Shown one piece after another: positions 49,101-62,125 of a stretch of DNA of 64,000 bases (the first letter of the stretch is position 1; every line of letters begins with the position of its first letter). Both the position numbers and the translations under genes were made by a program. The notes beneath the pieces were generated by a model. That model saw nothing but the letters and a program-made list of their open reading frames with translations, made no database searches and was not told the DNA's origin. Source of the stretch: Aphelocoma coerulescens (Eukaryota > Chordata > Aves > Passeriformes > Corvidae); NCBI RefSeq assembly GCF_041296385.1, contig NC_091014.1, positions 49,866,078 to 49,930,077 of the forward strand. Direction: 5' to 3'.

Positions 49101-52100
49101 CAGCTCTGTGGATCATGAACTTTTCAGCAATATTAAAATTAAAATGCTAAATTTGGGGGAATATATTTCAAGAACTATCTTTCAGCAACTTTCAGCATCT
49201 TTCTGCTTCTTTAAATTGAAACTGATAGGATACTCCACAAAATCTGTTCAGGCAAATATTTTCATGTAAAATATATTACAAGAGTCGGCCATAACAGGAA
49301 TAATTTAATGTTTTTTCTGAACTGCCTGTCTGGTAACAGATATCTAGAGAACCCAAATTTGTGTGCAAATATGCCTCCTAATACCATAGGTTTAAAAAAA
49401 AAACATTGGAAAGGAGATCCCAGTTCCACAATAAAACACCATGCAAAATGATTCATCGCAACTCTCTAATCTACTATCAGCACTATGGCACCTGCAGGAC
49501 TCATGGAACAATTACTGTGATATTTTCTGCTGTGTTTAATTCAAACAATGTTCCTACATCTTTATATAATTCAGCAGGAAAAAAACAATCCCCAACTAAA
49601 TACCTTAGGTACTAAACTAAATGTATCCTGCAAGGCTAGACTGGCCTACAATAAAAAGAGGGAAATGATACACCAAAAAAGGTTATGAAATGCATGTGTG
49701 GATGGCAGATTCCATCTTGATTTCCTTTATTATATATATGTAAATATCTTTTTCTTTCATTAAAGATCATACATTTGCAGAGAGGAAGGGATCCTTGTTT
49801 GTGAAATCTCCAGAAAGCTGTAGGTTTTTAGAAAATGGTGGAGATGGGAAGGCCTCTAACATACACATGGGCTAGGTTCTCTAAAAGCTATTTAGTATTA
49901 ACTGTTAAAAGAATCCAGACCCAAAACCCCCTGAAAAACAGACCCCACCTGAATTTACCTTATTCTGAATTCACTTTAAATTTCAATTATCTTTAATCTT
50001 GGAAAGAAAGGTCTTTTACTACATCTCATTCTAAGGTCACTTTTAACAATTGGATTTGACTGTTGGTTCAATCTTGGCAGTAAAATTATTCAGATGAAGC
50101 CATCATTTCACCAAAGGGGGCACAATCAGATTTCAAGTACTTAGAAGAGGAACACTTTCACCCAAGGGCTGAAGCCTGTCCAAAACTACACTTGTCATAT
50201 TTGGAATCACACTAGAAAATCCACATATAGCCTTCTAGTGGAATTAAATTTTAAAAGTGGCCAAGGCCAATCTAATTGGTAGTTCATGGCTGGCCCCCCA
50301 TGGCCCCACTACCCAGGCAAAGAAGCTCATACAGATGTTTCTGACACAGTTTAAGTTAGTAAAATTCAAGGAACGTTCCTTTCCTAGGGCAAGGGGGTTA
50401 TAGTAGAAGGTAAATGTTTAAAAACCATCTAGTTACTAGCATATCCATCTCTTCTGGACTTTCAAGCAACCAGCTGAAAAGAGTGCAAACTGATCTGAAG
50501 GAACTTGGCATCTTAAAAGACATGAGAGCTCACCCCAAAACATGAAAAACCTGCATTGATAACACACAATTTGAAAAAAAATACTGTACCACAGCATTAC
50601 TCCTATAACATTGATAACTGAGACACTGATTAATTGGGGGTACATTATTAGCATAAAGACTCCCTGCCGCCATGATTCCATACAAACTTTGATCATGCCA
50701 GTTCAGAGTAGACTGAATACACAGAGAATCTGTAAATATTTTTCAATAAAAGCATAATCAAACAAAGCTGGAAGGTTAATTTCTCCTTGGGCACAGAAAC
50801 AGAATACCAGGATGCAGTTTATGGTTGTAGAAATTCTAAATCTATACCAAATCTACAGCAAACAAAACAGAAACAAAACTTCTGACCTTTTTTGGTAAAA
50901 CTTTAACAGTTCGGTCAATGAAGGAATAGATTCTTATTACAGTGAAATACAAATTTTAACATAGTTGATCATATAGTTCTGCCACATAGAAAACAAAACT
51001 TTAGGAGCAGTCCAGAGCATGAAATAATTTCAGAACAGCTTGGAGGCTTTTTAAAATGGCAAGATGAATTTTATAGTTTCAGTTTCGTAGCCATTACAGT
51101 TACAAAAATCTTCACATAAAGGTAAATTGGTACAGGGTTGTCTCTAAGTTTGCAAACAGAAACTGGGTTTTGGCTTTTCTATATCAACTAGTTCCTCTGA
51201 ACAACTTAAAATCCCTAACAGATTTTAGTTTCATCTACTGTTTAGACAGTAGAGTTTTATGTACTTGTCTTCCATGTCACAGAGGCACAATTGTTTCAGT
51301 CATTTACAAAATAGCAGTGGATATTGTGGGATCTAGAATATTTATGTACTGTTGAGATCACAGTACAATCGAGATCATTAAAACTATCCGGCTCTGCTTA
51401 GCTCCCAGAAAATATGTCATGGGTTGTATGCAGGTTAGGACTCTCCATTCTGCCAGACTCTGAATGCCATGTCAGTTCTCTTGTTACTTCAACTCTGAAC
51501 CATCTAGGAACTCAGGCTGCACCAGCAATAGTAAAGTAAACATGTTTGGAACTATTTTCTGGCACTGAGGTCATACTGGCATAGAATGCTCCACACATAC
51601 ACTAATCAAACTTTCTAAACAGGATAGCTGCATCCAGATTGTCTATCAGGCCCTAGGCACATACTAATTCTTCAGCTGTGCCTGGTAGCTCTTTCCTTGG
51701 GAGAATGCCACATGGCACCTTCCAGTAGCCAGAAATGTTCCCTGGCACGTTAAAGTTAGATGCAGCCTCACATTCCTGTCATAAATTTGGCAGAAGCCTG
51801 TCTCTCACCAGCAGCATTTATCAGCTTGCAAGAGCACCACTGCTTGAGTTTGGGTCCAGACAGATCATGATGAGCCTCTGCCCCGTGGTTCATGTTTCTG
51901 CTTTATGCCTTTGATTCTCCCAGCAAAGGGCATAGAAGGGAGAAGTGGTGGCACACTGACCCCAATTCCTTTTTTAGCTCCTTGCTCGAGTGCTTGACTC
52001 CATGACAGCGGGTAAGGGGAAGGAAAGTTGTAGATGTGACTGCCCCAAACAATACACTGCTGTAGTTAATTTCTTTTCTTCTAATCTCCTTCTTCACATG

Positions 52101-53757
52101 CACGCTCATACTGATGGAAATTCCTAGCAGTGCACCCATAATAGCATAGTATACCTGCAAGGCAGCCTAGGAGTCTCATTCTGGTAAAAACTTAAGAAAG
52201 GAATCCACAATGGACTCAGAATGACCTTATTGCAGGAAAATACTGCTAATGGTTATGGCAGCATGAATCTCTTCAACTTTTTAGCAGAAAGAACACTTAC
52301 CAAAAAAAGCAGGTTTTTTTGTCAAAAAAGCAAAGGTAGGCATAGATCTGAAAAACCTTCACATCGAAAATACCTACATTTAAGTTCTATAAACAGGGAC
52401 TGCTGGAAAAAACTCCAAATTGTATAGAAGGAAGCCAGAAGTGACTGGGTGGGAAAAAAGAATTAATCCCACCAATACAAAATGAGCTGAAATTAAAGAC
52501 AGCCAAAGGTTACTAAACTGACAGATTTCTCACTTCTGATTTCCCAGTCATCACAAATCAAGGAGAAAGAAGCCTTCTTAGGTGAGAGGGACCTAGTTAA
52601 ACCTCGGAAATTTGTCCCACTAATCAAAGATATTGTTTTCCATAATTAATTAGATGGTCTCTCTAGAAGGAAGAATAAGTTTCCCTCTTGTGAGAACAGG
52701 TCAAGGATGAAAGTGAGACTTGGATATCCATACCCATGATAAAGGATATCCTGGAACTAGGCACTACCATAATGCCAGCCTGTCACACTGTTTCTGAAAA
52801 TCCCTTAAAAAATGGAAAAGAAAGGAAGATGTAAATCAGGAAATTTAAAAAAAGAATGGAACTCCAATGCCTCATCGCAGTTGAGGCAGGGCAGGAGACA
52901 CATTCAATTGATCTCTGAGACAAAGTTTCAGCTTCTGGAAGGCTGAGGTCATAAAATCAAATTACAGAATGTTGTCCTAAATCTCCTTCTCACAGTTTAC
53001 AAGCCTACAGTAGGTCTGATAGTGTATTCAGAGCTTCTAGGAATTCGAGTGTTTAACTCGATATACTAATCTGAAAGATTAGCCAGCTTCCAGTATGGCA
53101 GATAGAATTTCATATCACTTTGTTTATGGATCACATGGTGGCAGAGCTACACTTCCACACCTAATCATCACAGTGAGGTTAAAAAGGTGCTCCAGTCCAC
53201 CTGAGCATGGGAAACTGCCACTGAAGATACTTGGAGTCACAGAGCCCAAATTACAGGATTATGTACTGGACTTATTCATAACAAATTTTAAATTACATTT
53301 TCCTCAGATAAATCACATTATGGAAAAAAACTGTCTTACAAACCAAGAGATACAAATGACCTCCGTTGATTTAAACATAAAACAGCATTGAATTTTATAA
53401 TCTGAACTATTCTTCAAGTTCAAGATGGACCCCATTTTCTTTCAAACTTGAAAGTAGCTGGTTTACCATTGGTTTCTTATGCATTAAAAATGGAACTAAT
53501 TTCTTGGGCACTGTCACACAAAGTTGAAGGAAAATGGGAACGGTTCTGTACAACAACGGGGCGGGGAGGAGAGACTTTAGCAGATTTTTTAACCAATGCC
53601 CATACAAAGATAAGCCACAAAAGTAGAGTCCTCCTATTCTAAACACAACTTTGATAAATTCAAAGGGATTTCTATTATTATTTCTCTCTATTTCTGAAAG
53701 AAAAAAAAAAAGTTTATGCCAGTCTCTTATTCTATTGGCCACATAGAAGCATTTTAT

Positions 53758-53860
53758 GCTTCAAACATTGTTGGCAGTTTGGCTGTGCACAGAATCACAA
53801 GGGAATCTTACTCTTCAGTGTCATTCCTCATACAGCCAAACTGCCAGCAATGGTTGTAGC
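53758..53860. repeat. Long imperfect hairpin (inverted repeat)
   Basis: Left arm 53766-53786 (CATTGTTGGCAGTTTGGCTG then T) and right arm 53832-53852 (ACAGCCAAACTGCCAGCAAT then G) pair over 21 bases with one non-Watson-Crick pair: a G:U if transcribed from the plus strand, an A/C mismatch from the minus. Pairing extends outward by 8 more bases with two mismatches (53758 and 53860). Within the 45-base loop, GAATCAC and GTCATTC could add a short stem. The size resembles a microRNA precursor, but the large internal loop is not typical. It may instead be two inverted pieces of an unknown repeat. Confidence 0.6.
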
Positions 53861-55049
53861 AGATGTGTTTTCCTGACCCCATGCACTAAAAGCAACATTA
53901 GAGACATATGCGCTCTCCTGGATATGGTATTTTCCTTGTGCCAACATGCTGTAAGATTTTGAGCTCTGTAATTAATAAGTTACCATTCATCTAATCTAGG
54001 GGATCATCCATTTAATATTTTAATTGCCTGAAAAACTCCAGTGATAACATTTCTGGTGTCAATAACTAGAAACTGGAAGCATTCATACTTACTTTTTTGC
54101 ACACAGGTGAGAAATAAACTAAATACATCACAAGAAAAAGGAAGAAAGAAATCAAAATACAGTTTATTTGAACTGAGCTCCTACTAGTTCAATCCTGCAA
54201 TTATAAGCATTAAAAGATCACAAAGATTTGCTAGCAGGCTGTACCATCTTGTTTTCGCTTGTACATGGTAGATGAAGTGAATTACAAGCACTGCAGGTCA
54301 AGCAGTTCTAATTTCAGCTGCATGGTCTTATGTGTGCAGAAATCAATCAACCACAAACTTGTGGTCAACCACAAGATTAAAAATAATAAGAAGAATTCAA
54401 GTTAGTTATACTATAAAAGTAGGTTTGGGGTTTTTTTATTATTCATCATTTACTATTGCTAGAGGTGTGGTTCGCTGAGAAATAAAAGTATATAGTTCTA
54501 AACTTATACCCCAACCCATGGATCTCAAATGAAATATACCAAAGTCAACATAGTTACTATCAAATCGTCATCAATATTTCAGCATTGTAAAGATAGCAAC
54601 ATAAAATTAGGTTTTACTACAACATTTGGTACTATACTATAAAACATAAATTATGTATAAAATATTTTGAAGTCAGATGAGAGAAGTTACTTTGTCAATA
54701 ATGCAGGCAATAAAAGAACAGCAATTTCCCATGTTTTAAGTTTTTCCAACAGCATTTGATTCTATTTTTATTGGTTCTATTGCTATTTCTTTATTCTTGT
54801 AGTTAAGATGAAAACATAAAAAGAGGGGAAGTTATAGCTGTATAATACATTAATAAAACAGTGAATTTTTTTTCCTAGTATTTTCCTGAATTCTTTTTAT
54901 GTAAAGGGATAAAGTTTTTTTAAATAAAGCTATCTTTTCAGGATAAAATAAATCAAAATAAAAACATTTGACAAATTTAAGTCCAAACCATCAGCATAAT
55001 TACTTCACTATTGTTACTGAAAGAGAAAAATAATTAAACTTCCAAACCT

Positions 55050-55417
55050 AAGGGACTGGAGTATCTTTGAAGAGTAAAAGCTGTCTTACAGCACTGTTTA
55101 GGCTAGAGAAGGCTTGGGGAGGATCTCACAGTAAGTATACAATGGGAGGGTATGGACACGGCAAAGCCAAACACTTCCCAGCAGTGCCCTGTGGCAGGAC
55201 AAGAGGCAACAGACATGAAGTTCAACACATGAAATTCCATCTGGAAATAAGAAAACATTTTTTTACTGTAAAGGTTATGGAACACTTGAATGGGATGCCC
55301 CAAGAGGCAGAGTGTCCATTCCTGGAGGTACTCAAAATCTTCCTGGACAACCTCTTCTATCTGACCTCTGCAGATGATCTCCTGAGGGCCCTTCCAACAT
55401 CAACTCTTTTGTGACAT
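55050..55417 (+). mobile_element. CR1 LINE fragment (3' region)
   Basis: The plus strand carries the CR1 phrase order: GGACTGGAGTATCT, TTTAGGCTAGAGAAGGCTTG, GGTATGGACACGGCAAAGCC, AGGACAAGAGGCAACAGACA, TTCCATCTGGAAATAAG, TTTACTGTAAAGGTTATGGA and CCCTTCCAACATCAACTC. Translation gives FHLEIRKHFFTVKVMEHLNG, matching the CR1 ORF end (FHLNMRKNFFTVRVTEHWN). It is truncated at both ends, lacks the final octamer tail, and lies antisense to ANKS1B. Confidence 0.85.
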
Positions 55418-56639
55418 ACATTAATTTTACATGAAGATGTATTCTTTTTTTTTACTAAGAGGTCCACCTCTTGATGTCATGCATGAAAGAATATATAACA
55501 GAAAATGCCTCTCTAATAATTTTTTCTTCCAATCCAGAGAATTCAAATTCTCATCTTCAACTATACAGAGTTTCATCTAAAAAATAAATCTAGACACCAG
55601 TAAGTAGACTGCATCAAGAGTAACTCACATATTATAGTGATGGAGTAAGTATACCCAGTCAATCCAAACCAGTCAGGTTTTTTTCCTTTCTAACACATAT
55701 AAGGCAGGTGCACCTCTCATTCCGTCCTATATACACTTCCTAAGAAACTTGGAGCTAGGATGCATTCATGACATCTTGGCTGCTTTTGGCAGTCCTAGAG
55801 AGGCATGTAGGAGACACATTGAACTGCATTCGTTACTGCCATAACTTTCTCCCATTAATCACTGGGATAAGAATAACGAGACTGGTCAAAAGTTGATCAA
55901 GTGACTTGTACTGAAAATAAGACCACAATACATAACAATCCACATAAACTTGCAACATAATTATTTCTTTTCTCCTGAAAATCTAAATGTTTGTGGTCCA
56001 ATTTGGACAATTTGAACAATTTCATCTTTTCAGAGTGTTTGTGACAATGTAGGTAATGGACTGACTGGGATTACAGAAGTTCTATCCCACTTAAAGGTAA
56101 CCCTCTAATTTTCAGAGGATGAAGGAACTTCTAGGTACCAGAACTACTTTATTGTGAAATTATTTGTGAAGAATGCCACCTTTAACAAAGACAGACTGCA
56201 GTGGAAAACAAAGGGAACATGCAGTCATCTCTATCAACTCCTAATGAAGAAAGTAATAGATAAGGAAAGTTACTAAATTAGTACACCTTAAATTAGTCAA
56301 TGAGGAAATAATACTACCAAAGAGGAAGGGAGGAGAAAATCACACTTGTCCAACAGTCTCACTGCTTAAGAATCTGAGTAACAGTAGCAAGTACTGAACA
56401 TGACAGATCACGATCAATTCTTTGGCCAAGCTTCAGCACCAAAAGAACTTGCAGCTGTGGATATTGTTGCCAGAAAAGACAAAATGCTTATGGTGAGAAT
56501 GTAACTGTGAAGATTTACAGAATATATGAAATGGACCTTTGGAATAATTTCATTCAACCACTTTCTCTGAGATGGGAAAATTTCAAAGCTGGAGCTAATT
56601 TTGAGATCAGTTCAGTTTGCTCAGGAAATTGTGCAGTCA

Positions 56640-57250
56640 AGTTTTAAGTATCTTCAGTCATGGATATTTCACCATCTCTCTTGCCAATCTTTTGCAGAGC
56701 TTGATTACCCTCACTGTGATTTTTATCCATAATACCCAGTCATAATTTTCCTTGTTGCATTTTGTATCTGTCCCCATTTTCCCCTTGCTGTGCACACCTG
56801 ACAAGAGCGGGGCCCTTTGTAGTGCCAAAAGAAGTACTTTAGTTGAGGACACCTTAATGAGATCCTGCTCTGTGTTCTTTTCTTGAGTCTGAACAAACAG
56901 ATCTTTCAAATTCTTGTATGTCAGTGCTCCGGCACCTTAATGATCTTGGTGAGTTTCTCACTTCTGGATTTTCCCCAGTTTTTTCGTATCTTCTATAATT
57001 AAGTCCAAAACTGTAAAAATATTTGAAGAGAGGTGAATAGGTACTTCCCTCAATGTGCTGGCCGTGTATTCTGTTGGCCTTCTCTGCTGCGAGGGCATAC
57101 TGTTGACTTATGTTTTCATCACAGATGGCAGATGGGTTAGCCAACTACAAATTAGCCTTGGTAAATCCATGTTGATTCCTTCATTCACCCTCTAGTCCTT
57201 TTATGTACTTGGACACGCTGTCATGAAGAAAATACAGATGCCCTGATGGG
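56640..57250 (-). mobile_element. Degenerate CR1 LINE fragment, minus orientation
   Basis: On the plus strand the reversed CR1 phrase order is seen: ATTTCACCATCTCTCTTGCC, GATTACCCTCACTGTGATTT, TTCCTTGTTGCATTTTGTAT then CTGTCCCCAT, GTATGTCAGTGCTCC, TTCTGTTGGCCTTCTCTGCT, GCGAGGGCATACTGTTGACT. Each has a close counterpart in avian CR1 3' regions. The rightmost part (ccatgttgattcc, tccttttatgtactt) resembles the upstream CR1 ORF. It is heavily mutated, with a deletion where the LFSLEK-coding part should be. It lies in the same orientation as ANKS1B. Borders are approximate. Confidence 0.75.
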
Positions 57251-59595
57251 GCTGAAGATATTAAAAAAACTGAAGATGATTCAATAAAGGAATAATCACT
57301 TTACATTCTTTATTCTATACATGGTTTAACAGAAGCCCATTATTATAATGGCTGTCTTTCAAATCTTGAACTTACTTCCTTATTCATAGGCTGAAGTCTA
57401 GATATTGTCCATCAATTCACTACTGTGAAGCCCTTTGAATTTCCAAGATCTCTTTTAAAGAGAAGAGCATACCAAATTGTAAACAAATACTACCTGGATA
57501 AAGCTGAAGGGCTACCACGTTCTGTGCTCTCTCTTCAGGTTCCTATGACCTATATTTCCTTTTTTTCATTCAGTTTAAAGTGCAGTGTTGCTGTTTTCTA
57601 AGGCCCAGAATTATGAAAAGGACAGTGCATACAGGATAGGTAATATAGATCTTTCTCCTCCGGTTAAGTAAGTTAAATACCTAAGAACAAATACACATAC
57701 ATTGAGTTGCCAGAATTAGGCACCTCAGCTAACACTCAGCAGAGTAATTTAAAAGAAGAACACTATGCAGTTCCTTAAATTTAGTCAAGAAGAAATTCTT
57801 AGACACACACTTCTGAAAACACCCTTCATTTCAAGGATAAGGAATCTCAAGACTAAAGAAAAATGTCCTCCATTTACAACCCATAGATTGGGGGACCTTT
57901 CAGAAATATAAGCAGCCATCTCCTCTTCCCAAAGAACACAGAAAATACTTTTTTTCTTTTCAAGGTGCTCAGTGGTGGTGGCAAATCCTTAAAAAGGGAA
58001 ATGAGAGCATTCACCTGGGGAATACCCTGACTCCAGTCCCTTAACTAGTGAATGACTGTATATTTTATATTTTGGTAATTCTAGATAAAATACAGAAACA
58101 ATCATAAGGATAGTAAATCCTCACACAGGCTTTGCAACAGAACATTTCAAGCATGAAGAAGAGCAAGGATTTTCTCTCAGTAACCTGTAACAAGTCTCTA
58201 TGATAAAGCCTACACTGAATTATGCAGGAGATTCTGCAAATGGCTTGTGTTTCTAATGACTGGTAGTTTTATTAAAATCTGTCAAACAAAAGTAAGAAAT
58301 ACGAAGTTTGTGGCAAGATATCCAGCCAAAAAATAATCTATGGCATCACATCAAAGGAAAATTTCAGAAGTTATCCCAGAAATGTGCCATATTTTCATGA
58401 TTGGATTCTTTCTTGAATTTAAGACTGAGAGATTACTACATATCAAAAAGGATAATGTGAATATTATCTTACACTCCATATGAACTGAAATCCTTACAGA
58501 CCCAAGTAACAACTAATTCCAGGCTCTACTACTCCTGGTCCTCCTTGCACAAAGCAGGAATGGAATCTTTCACAGCCAGCTCAGAAGAGAAAAGAGAACA
58601 GTCAAAGGATCTAGAATACTTTAGCATTAGATTGGCTGTTACTAAATGAGCAGAAAAAGTGAATGGAAGTGAACTTCATTTAGTTGTCTAGATTTTAGCT
58701 GTGAAAAGAGCAGTAGGCATAATCACAAAAGAGTACTATTATTCTGTGAGAGCATATGAGACAAAGCTGGGAAAAGGTATGGGAGCTGTGTTAACTTAAA
58801 ATTCTAAGGACTGTGACATTTGCCTTATGTGATTAAAGGGTTAAAACAACAGATATTCTCATTGCTAATAGCCTGGTCTGTGAGAGTTCAAATTTACCAA
58901 TTATCCTGAAGCCAGCTGTCCATACCATTCTGTTCTAAATTTAATAGTCTTGAGAAAATGCTATCTTTCTAAATTAAAATGATTTGCAAAAGACAGGCTA
59001 AACCACTATCAAGTAAGATATCCACTTAGGCACACACATACATCTTTCACTCTCACTGAAGACAGTCTCCCTGCTTTTACTATCTCGCACTATACACTTG
59101 CTCCTGAAGAGCATCTACAGCTTTAAAGAAGGCATTTCAGTACTTTTATCCATTCCAGTTTTAATCCCTTTCTCCTACTTTATTTCTCCCCATGACAAGT
59201 AAGAAGCTTCTGGTAGAAGCTTCCTTTATGCAGATGTGTATTACTTTGGATGCCTACAGAAATATGAAATTTGTCAGATTTATTAAACTCTTGCTTTATC
59301 TTGAATTCTGCAATTTCCAGTACACTAATTTTAAAAGTCTTTGCTCATAAGTTAATGGATAGTCTTACACCATCAACTTTAAAACAGACTAAAATTGAAG
59401 TTCAGTTGAAAGCATCACCATTAAAAATTTGATTTTAAGGCAAAAGATCAAGATAAATAGAGAATAATTTCACACTAAAACTTGATCTGTTATTATATTA
59501 ATAATAGGAATGAGCTGACATGCATTAATTATAATTATCCATGTAGGACCTCCTCAAATCTAAACAAAAATGCCTGAATACTTGATCTATTCATT

Positions 59596-59608
59596 AAAAA
59601 AAAAAAAA
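59596..59608. repeat. A13 homopolymer
   Basis: Thirteen consecutive A in AT-rich intron sequence. Confidence 0.8.
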
Positions 59609-60552
59609 TTGTAATTTCAAACCATCTTCTGAATTTTGTTCAGTTTTACGTCTAAAAAGGAATGACAGCTTGGATTTACTTTGACCACAACTGCCACACT
59701 TTAGAAGGCAAACCCCACATATAAAATATTTTTGGGTGATGGGTAATGCTAGATCCATTTAAATTAAGCCTTAATGTATTTGATTAATCTGTTATCAGTC
59801 AACTGTATGATGTTTCACTGACATTGCTTCTTGTCATTTCTAATACACTGTCTATTATGCTTTCCGGGAATTTTCAATCATGAACTTCACTAAACCTATT
59901 CATAAATACCTGAATAGGAAATAATTTAATACACCTGCCATGGGATAATGTAACACAAAACTAATGCATGATGCGCTCATTCCAACTGTTTAAATATCAT
60001 ACTCTTCTCAGAATAGCAACGCAATACTCTGAACATGTGCTTAAGTTCCTCTTGACTCCAATATCCTTGGTAATGTACAGAAAGGGAAACATCTCTTGAA
60101 GATTGTAGAAGAATTTACGTCTCAGGTACAGCCTCAAGGATCACCATCTAAAGGTGGTTTTTTAGACTCACTGCAAATTGCATCTTCAATATGGAAGGAC
60201 AAATAGGATGGTTCTCACAGATCCAATATAAAACATAAAGATCTATTTCAAAACATGGGCACCTAGATATCAAGTGTAAGTTATATATAAACATGTTGGG
60301 TGCTGCCAATAGTCACTAATTTTCACTACAGTGAAAGTCAGATTATCACTAAGTTTGATAAAACTTCTGAAAATGAAATGGCAAACCTGTACACAAGGCA
60401 TAATTTTATCAAGAGAAAGCAGTACACACTAGACCAGCAATCTTCTATGATGAGAAAATTTTCACTAACCTGAGGAACTCATTTAATATCAAATTATTTT
60501 TTAAATTATTGAAAATATGTCACAAATTACTGCCTTGATAAATCATTTAAGT

Positions 60553-60567
60553 AAAAAAAAAAAAAAA
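60553..60567. repeat. A15 homopolymer
   Basis: Fifteen consecutive A in AT-rich intron sequence. Confidence 0.85.
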
Positions 60568-62109
60568 TCACTATTTGTGATATCAAGAATAGATCCCAGT
60601 GTATAGTGCCAGATCAGCAACAGGGTTAAGTAACAGATTTTGCCCCAAATATCTTCAGGAACTGACAGATTAGAATTCCCCTGGATGTTTCAAAACAAAA
60701 TGAACCAGGCACCAGGATGTGTCCCGGATTCCAACTGTATAAAAGACACTATTTTATTACAGATACCAGAGAAGAGGAACACAAATACCAAAATGCACCT
60801 ACTGGAAGTTGAATGGAACTGAATACCAAAATGCAGACATCTGAGGAACTCTAGACAGACTCAAAACAAGTAAGAACCGCTCGCCTGTACGAAGAGATGT
60901 GAGAAGAAATTAAAATTTTGTCACACACTTCTTTTGTCATCTTGAGAAAATTTGAGAAAAACTGTTGGGAACATTTCTATTAGTGTTGCTTGCCAATACT
61001 GTGGTTTTGTATTGTAAACCGTGATTAGGAGTATTCTTACTGTATGTTGCTAGAGAATTTAGGTTCCCTGAGCTTTCTTGAGATCTCTCCATTCTTTTGA
61101 TAGTATAAACAGAAGTATATGTATAGAGTGGTTATGTAAAGAATCTGATACCAAATTCTTCATATTCATTATTCTTTATATATTTTGTCTTTAAAAATAT
61201 ATTTTTGTTCTTAAAAATATTCTTTACTCATCAAAATGTTTAATTGTATTTAACCCATGCCTGAAGATTATCAAGGTTTTACTATAGTCTAATCCTGTTT
61301 TATAAAGTATTTTGCAATAGTTTCCAGTTTTTCAGTATCTGTCAATTTGACTAATGCAATTTTAGTATCTTCCTCCAAAATGAAAATACTCAGCAGAATC
61401 AAACTTTGGCATGTCTCTAAGTGACAATTTATTTCAAGACACTGAACAAAGGAAACAAACAGGTTGGAGAAATATGGGAGCTTTCAGACCAGACTTTGTT
61501 GAGATTAGCTTGGGAGTCAGCCACATTTAAGAGCATCTTCCTTTTTGTTTTATTGTTAGAGTAACCCTCTGGCTACTAACATTAAAATTCGGTAGAATAA
61601 GCTATCATTTATAGTCTTTATGTTTAAAGTCGCTTATCTAGTAGCACTTTAATCCATGACAACATTCATATTCAAGCTAATTCAGTGTTTGGTTTTTTCA
61701 ACTTTAAGGCTTTAAGAATCAGAGTACGTTTGATTTACTTAAATATGATTATATATTTAAAATAAAAATGTTGCATATTCTGTATTCCTTTCATTATCCA
61801 ATTTTATAATTCTCTTTTAAGATGGAACTTAGTTTTTCATAAATTATCATTCATTAATTATTAATGCTTTCTGCTCAGGTTCTAGATAATTAATGATTTT
61901 TTTTTCTTCATATTCCAAGTTAAATGATAGTAAAATATTATACTGGACTTAGAGAAAGCAATATTTATTGTCATATTTTTCCTTTCTGAAAACTATACTC
62001 CGTACCAATGGATGAGTTCAGTTCTTCACCATTTTCTTTAAAGAATTCTCAGATACGGCAAACATTTTCAAGCTAATACCCTTAATAAAATAAAACATCC
62101 AGCACATAC

Positions 62110-62125
62110 AAAAAAAAAAAAAAAA
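62110..62125. repeat. A16 homopolymer
   Basis: Sixteen consecutive A after CATAC. AATAAA occurs shortly to the left (about 62083), as in the tail of a retroposed transcript, but no transcript body was recognised. Confidence 0.85.

Noticed and set aside
53407..53742. 111-codon minus-strand frame
   Set aside because: No recognisable motif, no splice borders, low-complexity start over an A-run; treated as chance.
54358..54375. Small hairpin CTTGTGGT CA ACCACAAG
   Set aside because: 8-bp arms in a patch of repeated CCACAA words are expected by chance in this much sequence.
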